From positions 1 to 46,978 of the forward strand of contig JAEZGM010000045.1 of assembly GCA_023416955.1 (NCBI GenBank): 46,978 nucleotides of DNA. The letters are read 5' to 3'. This document shows, piece by piece, positions 41,290-46,978 of the stretch. A program made the translations under genes and the position numbers. Numbering within the stretch: position 1 is the stretch's first letter; each line of letters starts with the position of its first letter. Source of the stretch: Bacillota bacterium (GTDB lineage: Bacteria > Bacillota > Clostridia > Oscillospirales > Acutalibacteraceae). Below the pieces are notes generated by a model, which had not been told where the DNA came from, ran no database searches, and worked only from the letters and a program-made list of their open reading frames with translations.

Positions 41290-41460
41290 AGCGGTAGCTC
41301 TACCATAAAACCTTGTCGATCAGAATCCGTTCCTGTGGCATATCCACTTTTTGTTGGCAGATATGTTATTCCACGTTTTCAGGGGGTTCAGAGGTTCGCT
41401 CATTTCGTCGCGCAGCTGATCTAAACTCCAGTATCTATTCTGCAAGGTATTGCAAGCAAG
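41290..41460 (-). pseudogene. Decayed C-terminal fragment of a serine recombinase (tentative)
   Basis: A minus-strand frame without a start reads SLDQLRDEMSEPLNPLKTWN followed by NISANKK, then a stop. A +1 shift at that point continues as VDMPQERILIDKVLW. This succession resembles the C-terminal end of large serine recombinases (NPLKTW, then a helix, then LIDKVL), broken by one frameshift and missing its catalytic N-terminal part. It lies just past tRNA-Pro. I judge from remembered family patterns only. Confidence 0.4.
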
Positions 41461-41464
41461 TTGA

Positions 41465-41625
41465 CACGAGCATTTGAAGTCTTATTTCAAATGTTGGTCT
41501 TGACTTACTAAGTATTGTCAAGGTTCGGTCTGGTTAACTTCACGATGAGACAAAGCTATGAGAAGTTAACACAGAGGGTAAAAAGAAAAGTCTGCACCCT
41601 CCTTGTCGAATAAGGGTACAGACCT
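41465..41625. other. Cluster of four hairpins downstream of the tRNA genes
   Basis: In 160 bp there are four dyads: CATTTGAA / TTTCAAATG (41471-41493), TTGAC / GTCAA (41500-41521), GTTAACTTC / GAAGTTAAC (41533-41570) and GTCTGCACCCT / AGGGTACAGAC (41590-41623). Read on the minus strand the last one is followed by CTTTTCTTTTT and would end transcription. The stretch 41225-41843 has no convincing intact gene and looks like debris of an integrated element. Confidence 0.55.
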
Positions 41626-41819
41626 TGACATGTATCTGCAATGCGTGTTAAGATAACAGCGTATAAACAGCATTCACAAGTCATATGGGTGTCCATACCC
41701 TTATGGCGCATGGCGGTCAACTTTTTCCTAGACGGTTGGCTGCCTGTGGGTGCTTTTTTTACTTTCCACCTAAAAGGGATTATATATCAAATATATACAA
41801 ATTCCCTTCTTGCACCAAG
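41626..41819. other. Non-coding stretch, probable mobile-element debris
   Basis: I see no supported gene. A dyad CATATGGGTG / CACCC-type hairpin lies near 41680-41710. A GC-rich segment followed by seven T (41754-41760) could terminate plus-strand transcription. Confidence 0.35.
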
Positions 41820-41850
41820 AAAAAGCGGAACCAGTTCCGCTTTTTATAAT
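41820..41850. terminator. Bidirectional terminator at the end of the dnaJ-like operon
   Basis: AAAAAGCGGAAC / GTTCCGCTTTTT perfect hairpin with T runs in both directions. It overlaps the stop codon of the small 41844-42035 gene. Confidence 0.88.
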
Positions 41851-42035
41851 TTTTCTGAGCGTCGGAAGATATACTTGAGCTGCAAAGTGTACATGCGAAT
41901 GCGCACCAGTGATATTTCCATTTTTTCTCTTAACCAACAAATAAATGTCGGCAAATAATAGCCAGTAACAGCCGCAGCTAAACAAATAAACACTACTAGA
42001 ATTAACTCTTTTGAAGCAGCGCCGCCTCTTATCAT
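41844..42035 (-). CDS. Small putative membrane protein (63 residues)
   Basis: I do not recognise this frame. It encodes one clear hydrophobic segment (about residues 11-33, LILVVFICLAAAVTGYYLP) and a basic C-terminal tail. In favour of a real gene: it starts 17 bp after the J-domain gene and stops exactly at the terminator (41820-41850). Against: the ATG at 42035 has no close ribosome-binding site. Confidence 0.4.
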   Translation of the reverse strand: MIRGGAASKELILVVFICLAAAVTGYYLPTFICWLREKMEISLVRIRMYTLQLKYIFRRSEKL

Positions 42036-42052
42036 CTAGACGATCAATGCTA

Positions 42053-42484
42053 TCATTCCCCTATACCAGCAATCATCAAAACCCATGAAGCGAATACAGC
42101 TACATAAGATAGCAGTTGCAATATAAAATATAGCAACTGTATGATTGGCATCAGTAAAAGCAAGGTGATGCGAAGCAACACAGTTAATATTTTCAACGGC
42201 AAACTGTGGAGTGTGAATTTAACCTTCGCGTATTCTTCATATGTCAGTTCAACAGTAACAATTCCTTGACCTGCCTCACTATCATAATTCGGAGCATAGT
42301 ACTCTTTTCTTTTCTGTGGGTCCATGAGAGTTTCATATGCTTCCCTGATCGCGCGAAAAAATGCGCCGGCATTAGGTACATCATTTACATCAGGATGGTA
42401 CTTTTTTGCAAGGGTTCTATATGCAGCCTTAATTTGCTCTTGTGTAGCATTCTCTTCAATGCCCAGCACTTCATAATACGTCAC
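42053..42484 (-). CDS. Membrane-anchored J-domain protein (DnaJ-like)
   Basis: The 143-residue protein begins with a complete J domain (about 1-66), including YEVLGIEENATQEQIKAAYR and the essential HPD in KKYHPDVND. The G/F, zinc-finger and C-terminal substrate domains of true DnaJ are absent. Instead residues about 90-140 are almost wholly hydrophobic (two probable membrane helices). It likely recruits DnaK-type chaperones to the membrane. The start is a GTG at 42484 with AAAGGG upstream. It is divergent from the 42592 gene. Confidence 0.82.
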   Translation of the reverse strand: MTYYEVLGIEENATQEQIKAAYRTLAKKYHPDVNDVPNAGAFFRAIREAYETLMDPQKRKEYYAPNYDSEAGQGIVTVELTYEEYAKVKFTLHSLPLKILTVLLRITLLLLMPIIQLLYFILQLLSYVAVFASWVLMIAGIGE

Positions 42485-42591
42485 AATACCAAGCCCTTTT
42501 ACGCAATATTCTTTTATTTTACTTCTTCATAATATCTCCATAAAATTTTTGTACACTCTGGATACAATTTATTTTGTGGAGGATGCTTATT

Positions 42592-43074
42592 ATGGAAAAT
42601 GCAACCCATTACATGGAGTTATTAGCGACAAATCAACCGTGGCAATTGATTATTTTCATGGCAATCCCTGTTATTTGCGCTGAAACATTAGCAATAACCG
42701 AGTTCATCGTCCTGTATACAAGAAATTTATCAGGAACAGCAAGGAAAGTAAGTAAAGCAACCGGAATTTTCGCTGGAGTTTATTTTACGGCAGTATTTGT
42801 TTATTTGCTTGTTAATGCAGTAATTCCGCTAACTACTACAGGAGGTTGGAGAGGACCGTTTGATGTCATTGCCGTAGGCTTCTATCTTTCTGGTGTTATT
42901 CCGTTTGTTGGTCTCTTTTTAATAGATACAGGCATCATCGGAAGGAAAAAAGATGAAGCGGGCAAATTAAAACTACACGCAATCTTTGTGAGCATATTTT
43001 TAGTGGTCGCGCACATCGCTATGATTTTTGGAATGCTAAATCCCAATTTAATAATCTCGAATGGTAAAATGTAA
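42592..43074 (+). CDS. Conserved membrane protein (DUF6803-like)
   Basis: The 160-residue protein has four hydrophobic segments (about 16-40, 58-80, 95-115, 125-148) and distinctive stretches THYMELLATNQPWQLIIFMA and TTTGGWRGPFDVIAVGFYLS. I recall this pattern from a Firmicutes family annotated DUF6803, with no known function; the name is from memory. ATG 42592 has GGAGG 9 nt upstream; earlier in-frame TTG and ATG codons include or precede that site. A terminator follows at once, so it is monocistronic. Confidence 0.72.
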   Translation: MENATHYMELLATNQPWQLIIFMAIPVICAETLAITEFIVLYTRNLSGTARKVSKATGIFAGVYFTAVFVYLLVNAVIPLTTTGGWRGPFDVIAVGFYLSGVIPFVGLFLIDTGIIGRKKDEAGKLKLHAIFVSIFLVVAHIAMIFGMLNPNLIISNGKM

Positions 43075-43077
43075 TAC

Positions 43078-43118
43078 AAATCCACCTGCTGGCTTGATGG
43101 CTGGCAGGTGGATTTTTC
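43078..43118 (+). terminator. Terminator of the DUF6803-like gene
   Basis: AATCCACCTGC / GCAGGTGGATT hairpin followed by TTTTCT, directly after the stop. Confidence 0.9.
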
Positions 43119-43215
43119 TAGCGCTATAATGTTTTTGTAATTCGGAACGATAATTATAATTGAACAATTGTTTTTGCTGCAATGCACTGCAAGCTTATTT
43201 GAATGGAGTGTTTTT

Positions 43216-44697
43216 ATGAGGATCAAAAAAGTAATTCGCACTATTTTTTTAATGACCTTGCTGATAACTATAACAGTTTCTACACAAATATTTGCAAATG
43301 CGGCGAGTGTAGAAAGTATAAAAATTAATAATATAACACTAAATTTTAGCAAAATCATTTATATTGATGCCTCGAAAGGAAATGATCTAAACGGTGACGG
43401 AAGTAGTTCGAACCCTTATTCCAGTATAAAAACGGCAATGGACTATCTTCGCAATAATGGATTTAAGACCAATTCTGCCATTGTCATGAAGAATGGAGAT
43501 TATACTTGGGACGGTATCTCAACAGGTTCTTCGTACAATATCAATAACCAATATAGTGGAATGGAACTTTCATTTATTGCTGAAAATCTAGGAAAGGCAT
43601 ACATTTCCGGTAATAACGGAATAGAAACAGGTGTAATAGAAAACAACAATTCTAGTAGGATAAAGTTAACCTTTTACGGAATAATATTCCACAACTCTAA
43701 AAGTGATTTCACTCATTTGGCAATGGACGATTCTGGAAATACGTACTACAACTGTGTTTTTAATATTTCTAATTTAGGTGGATGGAATGGAATAGTATCC
43801 AAAGCTTGTGCAAAAATAGAAAACTGCATTTTTGCTGACTGCACGTTTTCTAAAGACAATGCGTATCCCATTTCGGGAACTGCGGTCAACTGCGCATCAA
43901 CTAATACCGTAATGGAACCATCCGCCGGAACAAGAACTACTTGTTTAACTGGTATATCCGTTGATAATTCTTATAATATTACCTCAACGGGCTGGAAAAA
44001 TTCAGGAACAGGAACTAATCCTGATGGAAGCGTCGCAAGCATCGGCGTTTATGGTGGGGAATTTGCATGGGGATATGTAAGTAATGATAAAACTCCCATT
44101 CTGACGGCAAAGGCGTCACCAAATACTGTACACGTCGGGGATCAATTTATCACAACGGTAGCTATCCACAATGTCAGCAATATTTACGCGGAGGATATTA
44201 GAATTACTTATGACACCAATTTGTTTGAATACGTTGGGGCTTCGGCGGTCAGTGATTTAAAAATCTACAAAGAAGATACTACTATACCGGGGACTATTCG
44301 CCTGATTATTGCACACCTAGGTGCGCCTAATGCCGCAAATGGGGATAAGGACTTAGTTAATCTTACATTCAAAGCAAAGTCACCGGGTACCGGAAAGGTT
44401 GATATTATAAAAGGTCGTATAGCTGATAATTCAACGCTAGAAATGGATGTAACGGACAAGAATTGTGGAGAAGACATCATTACGGTGGAAGGCATTAAAG
44501 ATGTAAATCGAAGCGGTGAATATACTCTTTTAGACCTTGGCATCGATGCTGGATATTATGGTGTCGATGCATCACAGACCGACTCAACAAAATTTGATGC
44601 CGATCAGATTATGAACGGTAAAATTGATGACAATGATCTCGCTTCAATAACACAGTCTATTTTAGCGAATACTAATTATCTCCCCAATACATATTAA
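43216..44697 (+). CDS. Secreted protein with beta-helix, cohesin and dockerin-like domains
   Basis: This 493-residue exported protein has a signal peptide (1-30, ending ANA-A). An N-terminal region (about 47-290) starts IIYIDASKGNDLNGDG, like the opening of right-handed beta-helix proteins. A cohesin-type domain follows (about 294-425; VHVGDQFITTVAIHNVSNI, LVNLTFKAKSPGTG). Last comes a dockerin-like pair of calcium loops (about 428-485; DVNRSGEYTLLDLGIDAGYY and DADQIMNGKIDDNDL). Cohesin-dockerin contacts build cellulosomes, but having both on one small protein is unusual. ATG 43216 has GGAG 7 nt upstream. No enzyme domain is recognised; a surface carbohydrate role is inference. Confidence 0.78.
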   Translation: MRIKKVIRTIFLMTLLITITVSTQIFANAASVESIKINNITLNFSKIIYIDASKGNDLNGDGSSSNPYSSIKTAMDYLRNNGFKTNSAIVMKNGDYTWDGISTGSSYNINNQYSGMELSFIAENLGKAYISGNNGIETGVIENNNSSRIKLTFYGIIFHNSKSDFTHLAMDDSGNTYYNCVFNISNLGGWNGIVSKACAKIENCIFADCTFSKDNAYPISGTAVNCASTNTVMEPSAGTRTTCLTGISVDNSYNITSTGWKNSGTGTNPDGSVASIGVYGGEFAWGYVSNDKTPILTAKASPNTVHVGDQFITTVAIHNVSNIYAEDIRITYDTNLFEYVGASAVSDLKIYKEDTTIPGTIRLIIAHLGAPNAANGDKDLVNLTFKAKSPGTGKVDIIKGRIADNSTLEMDVTDKNCGEDIITVEGIKDVNRSGEYTLLDLGIDAGYYGVDASQTDSTKFDADQIMNGKIDDNDLASITQSILANTNYLPNTY

Positions 44698-44725
44698 AAT
44701 TTTTATTAGTAGAGAATTTTAAAAC

Positions 44726-44759
44726 GGCCCGCCAGATTAATCTCCGGTGGGCTTTTTTA
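44726..44759 (+). terminator. Terminator of the cohesin/dockerin gene
   Basis: GCCCGCC / GGTGGGC hairpin followed by TTTTTT, 29 bp after the stop. Confidence 0.9.
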
Positions 44760-44770
44760 TGCGTGAAATA

Positions 44771-44802
44771 GCTCTCTGCAAACCAATAGGTTTGCAGAGA
44801 GC
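44771..44802 (-). terminator. Terminator of the ECF sigma operon
   Basis: GCTCTCTGCAAACC pairs perfectly with GGTTTGCAGAGAGC around 4 nt, about 55 bp beyond the last gene of the minus-strand operon; followed by TATTTC. Confidence 0.75.
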
Positions 44803-44855
44803 CAAATACAGAGTGGTAAAATCCACCTATAGTATACCCGCTTAATCTGTGCAAG

Positions 44856-45041
44856 TCAATTGATACGGTTAAAACAGTTCCAGCTATCAATATCTAATAA
44901 CTGGGGGTGGTACTGGAGGTATTTATCAAGAGTTTCGGGCGGGCTTGCCATGTCATACCACCGACCGCATAGGTCAATTATTTGCTTCAGCGCGTCGGCC
45001 TCAGATACGGGGCTCTGTGTTATGACGCTATAGTACATCAT
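44856..45041 (-). CDS. Unknown 61-residue protein, last in the ECF sigma operon
   Basis: I do not recognise it. The ATG overlaps the stop of the small secreted-protein gene by 4 nt (ATGA), the classic sign of coupled translation, and a terminator follows. The protein is hydrophilic, with no signal peptide or membrane segment; it contains EADALKQIIDLCGRWYDMAS and two Cys. It could be a real accessory peptide or the remnant of a longer gene. Confidence 0.45.
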   Translation of the reverse strand: MMYYSVITQSPVSEADALKQIIDLCGRWYDMASPPETLDKYLQYHPQLLDIDSWNCFNRIN

Positions 45042-45451
45042 GACACGGTCACGATGTCACTTGTCATGCCTGCGTATTCAGTATATGATCCCATAGTGGC
45101 TGAATGAGATGATACAAGTCTATAAGTCCCGGCGGAAACAACGATAGATGTACTAATTTCAACATAATCGGGATGTGATGCAGGAGAAGTTGCCGACCAA
45201 ACTTTATAATTTGTCCAGTTTGATCCGGATTGCTTTTGGAGCGTTGCAGTAACTCCACAACTATTTATATCGAAATCTCCATAAGTTGCAGCATCCACAT
45301 ATAAAGTTTTTCCGTTCGCGCTAAGTCCGTTGTCTATAGACGAGATATTAGTGAACATCGGGGAATAAGTTGTGGCATAAGCTGAAATGGATACGATAGA
45401 GACTAAAATTGATACCATTAGAATTACGGATAAGTATTTCTTGATTTTCAT
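45038..45451 (-). CDS. Small secreted protein of unknown function
   Basis: The 137-residue precursor has a signal peptide (1-26, hydrophobic core VILMVSILVSIVSISAYA). The mature part of about 110 residues is rich in Ser, Thr, Tyr and Gly and looks all-beta. It contains NISSIDNGLSANGKTLYVDA, one Cys, and GVTATLQKQSGSNWTNYKVW. The pattern resembles small exported beta-sandwich proteins of Firmicutes (such as DUF6147), but I am not sure of the family. It starts 5 bp after the DUF4367 gene, its AAGGAAGGG site lying within that gene's end. It is a plausible output of the sigma factor. Confidence 0.7.
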   Translation of the reverse strand: MKIKKYLSVILMVSILVSIVSISAYATTYSPMFTNISSIDNGLSANGKTLYVDAATYGDFDINSCGVTATLQKQSGSNWTNYKVWSATSPASHPDYVEISTSIVVSAGTYRLVSSHSATMGSYTEYAGMTSDIVTVS

Positions 45452-45456
45452 ATCTA

Positions 45457-46164
45457 TTACCCTTCCTTATATATCATGTTTTCTGCGATCTTGAACAAAT
45501 CTTTACGAGACATATTAGACTCTAGCCTGATACTACGGCCATCAATGTTCCAAATGATATATCTTCGAACATAACTCTCTCGAGTTTTCTCAGTATAGTA
45601 GTACGAAGAGCCTGCATAATTAACCTTTTCCATTGAATTAATCTCATTATCGCTAAAAATTTTAACAGAATCGGCACTTTGAATAACTCTTAAGTTTATT
45701 TTATTTCCGCTATATTCAATGGTGGTTTTTTGTGGTGATTGTGTGGCGCTAATGGATTGCACTCCGTCGGGTAGCCATGATGGTAGATAGCAACTGTGAA
45801 CGGTATTACGTATCTGTGCATTAAATTCCATATTCCATTCTCTATTTTTACTAGAACTGATCGTAAAGTATTGTTCAAAGAAGTGAATAAAAGAACTTCG
45901 TGAAGCATCCGCTGACATTACGGCGCCAAAAGTCACTGAAAGTACAAGGATAAAAGAAGCGGCAACCATACCAATACGTTTAAAAGACTTTTTTCGTTTC
46001 TCTCTTTTCTTAGCTTCGTCAAATAGTTCCTGCATCCTTGCGAGAAAATCCTCTGAAGGTTCGATTTCATCCGACGCTTCCTGCGAGAGTGTAGAGTGTT
46101 CCATTAATTTAGCTTGTTGCAAGGCATAAGCCGATAACACTTTATCCAATTGCCGATCATCCAT
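45457..46164 (-). CDS. DUF4367 membrane protein, putative anti-sigma factor
   Basis: The 235-residue protein has a cytoplasmic N-terminal part (about 1-60), one membrane segment (about 65-85, IGMVAASFILVLSVTFGAVM) and an external C-terminal domain of the DUF4367 type (about 120-230; SCYLPSWLPDGVQ). Its gene overlaps the ECF sigma gene by 8 nt, the common arrangement of sigma with cognate anti-sigma. It would hold the sigma factor at the membrane until an outside signal is met. ATG 46164 has GGAGG 8 nt upstream, preferred to an ATG or GTG 5 codons earlier. Confidence 0.8.
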   Translation of the reverse strand: MDDRQLDKVLSAYALQQAKLMEHSTLSQEASDEIEPSEDFLARMQELFDEAKKREKRKKSFKRIGMVAASFILVLSVTFGAVMSADASRSSFIHFFEQYFTISSSKNREWNMEFNAQIRNTVHSCYLPSWLPDGVQSISATQSPQKTTIEYSGNKINLRVIQSADSVKIFSDNEINSMEKVNYAGSSYYYTEKTRESYVRRYIIWNIDGRSIRLESNMSRKDLFKIAENMIYKEG

Positions 46165-46666
46165 TCTCAGCACCTCCATTCTCCAAAATACGGCGTAGCA
46201 TTGTTCTTGCTCTTGTCAATCGCACCCTCACATTAGCATTGCTGATATCCAATGCACGAGCTATTTCGCGCGTGGTCAGATCATAATAGTGTTTTAAAAC
46301 AATCACATCGTAATACTCACGGCGAATCTCAGGCAATTTTAATATATCTGCTACAACCAATTTATCAATGATGATGTCTTCGATGTCTTCTTGTCCGGCC
46401 TTAAATAGGTCTACTTCATCGAGCGGTGTTTCTGTAATTTTATTGCGCTGCCGATAAAGGTTGCGTGCTGAATTTTGGCTCACAATAATCAAATAAGGCT
46501 TAAGATCGTTAATTGGTATGGATAATACTTTGTCCGGGTGTTTTATAATTTTCGCAAACGCGTCCTGAACAGCATCCTCTGCCAGCGTTATATCCCCGAG
46601 AGTCTTATTTGCTGAGTAAAGCATAACTTTGCAATATCGCTTATAAATATCTTCAATTTTGCTCAT
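46157..46666 (-). CDS. ECF-type RNA polymerase sigma factor
   Basis: This 169-residue sigma-70 relative has only regions 2 and 4. Region 2 includes AEDAVQDAFAKIIKHPDK (about 29-46). Region 4 is LPEIRREYYDVIVLKHYYDL followed by TTREIARALDISNANVRVRL, a helix-turn-helix for the -35 element. It starts a four-gene minus-strand operon with a putative anti-sigma, a small secreted protein and an unknown peptide. ATG 46666 has GAGG upstream. The operon is likely self-activated, but no confident ECF-type promoter was picked out. Confidence 0.9.
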   Translation of the reverse strand: MSKIEDIYKRYCKVMLYSANKTLGDITLAEDAVQDAFAKIIKHPDKVLSIPINDLKPYLIIVSQNSARNLYRQRNKITETPLDEVDLFKAGQEDIEDIIIDKLVVADILKLPEIRREYYDVIVLKHYYDLTTREIARALDISNANVRVRLTRARTMLRRILENGGAENG

Positions 46667-46854
46667 TGCACTTTCGCCTCACCATATTACTTTTTTGTAC
46701 TACGACATAAAGTAACACAGTTCGACAAATTTTGCAATTAACGTGCAACTTATTCACATCACCTCACCGTAATTACCGCTCTAATATACCATACCCAAGT
46801 TTTCGACATTTTGTTACAACGTTTTTAAAAAATTTCAACTAAATTTTTGTTACA
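46667..46854. other. Upstream region of the ECF sigma operon
   Basis: AT-rich, no gene visible. It must contain the sigma-operon promoter. Nothing else is recognised before the hairpin array at the right edge. Confidence 0.5.
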
Positions 46855-46978
46855 GTCAATACCACCCGTAAAACGGGTGGCTTGCACGAGCCCTAAAAGG
46901 GCATAGGATTGCCAGCGCCTAAAAGACGCTGGCTTTCACTTTGTTCAAGCCGTAGTGGACTGACTACCGGCTAACCCT
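46855..46978 (-). mobile_element. Probable end of an IS200/IS605-family element (rest outside window)
   Basis: Four hairpins follow closely: CCACCCGT / ACGGGTGG (46862-46880), GCCCT / AGGGC (46890-46902), CCAGCG / CGCTGG (46912-46932) and AGCCG.AGT / ACT.CCGGCT (46949-46973). The first three have A-rich loops containing TAAA or AAA. Read on the minus strand the series ends with a hairpin and GGTATTGAC, resembling right ends of tnpB-carrying IS605-type elements. There the RNA across the end can act as the TnpB guide. No transposase is inside the window, so this is from remembered pattern. Confidence 0.5.

Noticed and set aside
41641..41958. Plus-strand open frame of 105 codons
   Set aside because: It crosses two likely terminators and the small minus-strand gene, has no ribosome-binding site, and no family pattern.

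Overview
The window looks like chromosome of a spore-forming clostridium of the Oscillospiraceae/Ruminococcaceae type. The reasons are a BofA-type pro-sigmaK inhibitor next to a YaaL/DUF2508 gene, an aspS-gatCAB operon, ECF vitamin transporters, an [FeFe]-hydrogenase-like protein, and a cohesin/dockerin-type secreted protein. No rRNA genes and no CRISPR array are present. The genus call is inference from gene content only.

Layout. 1-1592: 5' part of a secreted choice-of-anchor-A adhesin that runs off the left edge in a Ser/Asp repeat. 1.7-6.6 kb: corA, an HD-domain hydrolase, an isolated hydrogenase-like protein, ferritin and an acetyltransferase. 6.7-8.9 kb: tRNA-Thr, an XRE regulator, DUF4364, bofA and DUF2508. 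8.9-16.7 kb (minus strand): secG-rnr, then a LiaF-like gene followed by both subunits of a second type IIA topoisomerase. 16.9-26.8 kb (minus strand): a large housekeeping run reading RNase J, gdpP, rplI, dnaB, tilS, hpt, ftsH; several of these genes start at GTG or TTG. 27.3-28.9 kb: rnhA and a cysteine desulfurase. 29.2-30.5 kb: a polysaccharide flippase flanked by inverted copies of a small repeat. 30.9-33.5 kb: two ECF S-components divergent from a MocR/PdxR-like regulator, with four operator-like boxes between them. 33.6-40.0 kb: pepT, then aspS-gatC-gatA-gatB. 40.2 kb: a nitroreductase.

After tRNA-Gln and tRNA-Pro (41.0-41.2 kb) the sequence becomes visibly more AT-rich and accessory. 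It holds a decayed recombinase fragment, a hairpin cluster, a membrane-anchored J-domain protein, a DUF6803-like membrane protein, a secreted beta-helix/cohesin/dockerin-like protein, and an ECF sigma/DUF4367 operon ending in a small secreted protein and a coupled 61-codon reading frame. The right edge enters a string of hairpins resembling an IS200/IS605-family end.

The most interesting non-coding signals are these. (1) A shared leader, starting at a TATAAT and carrying two hairpins, lies upstream of both the HD-domain gene and rnhA. (2) Two families of short transposon-like repeats have three copies each; in each family one copy has lost its internal hairpin. (3) The pdxR operator is symmetric. 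(4) The right-edge hairpins may be a TnpB-type guide RNA.
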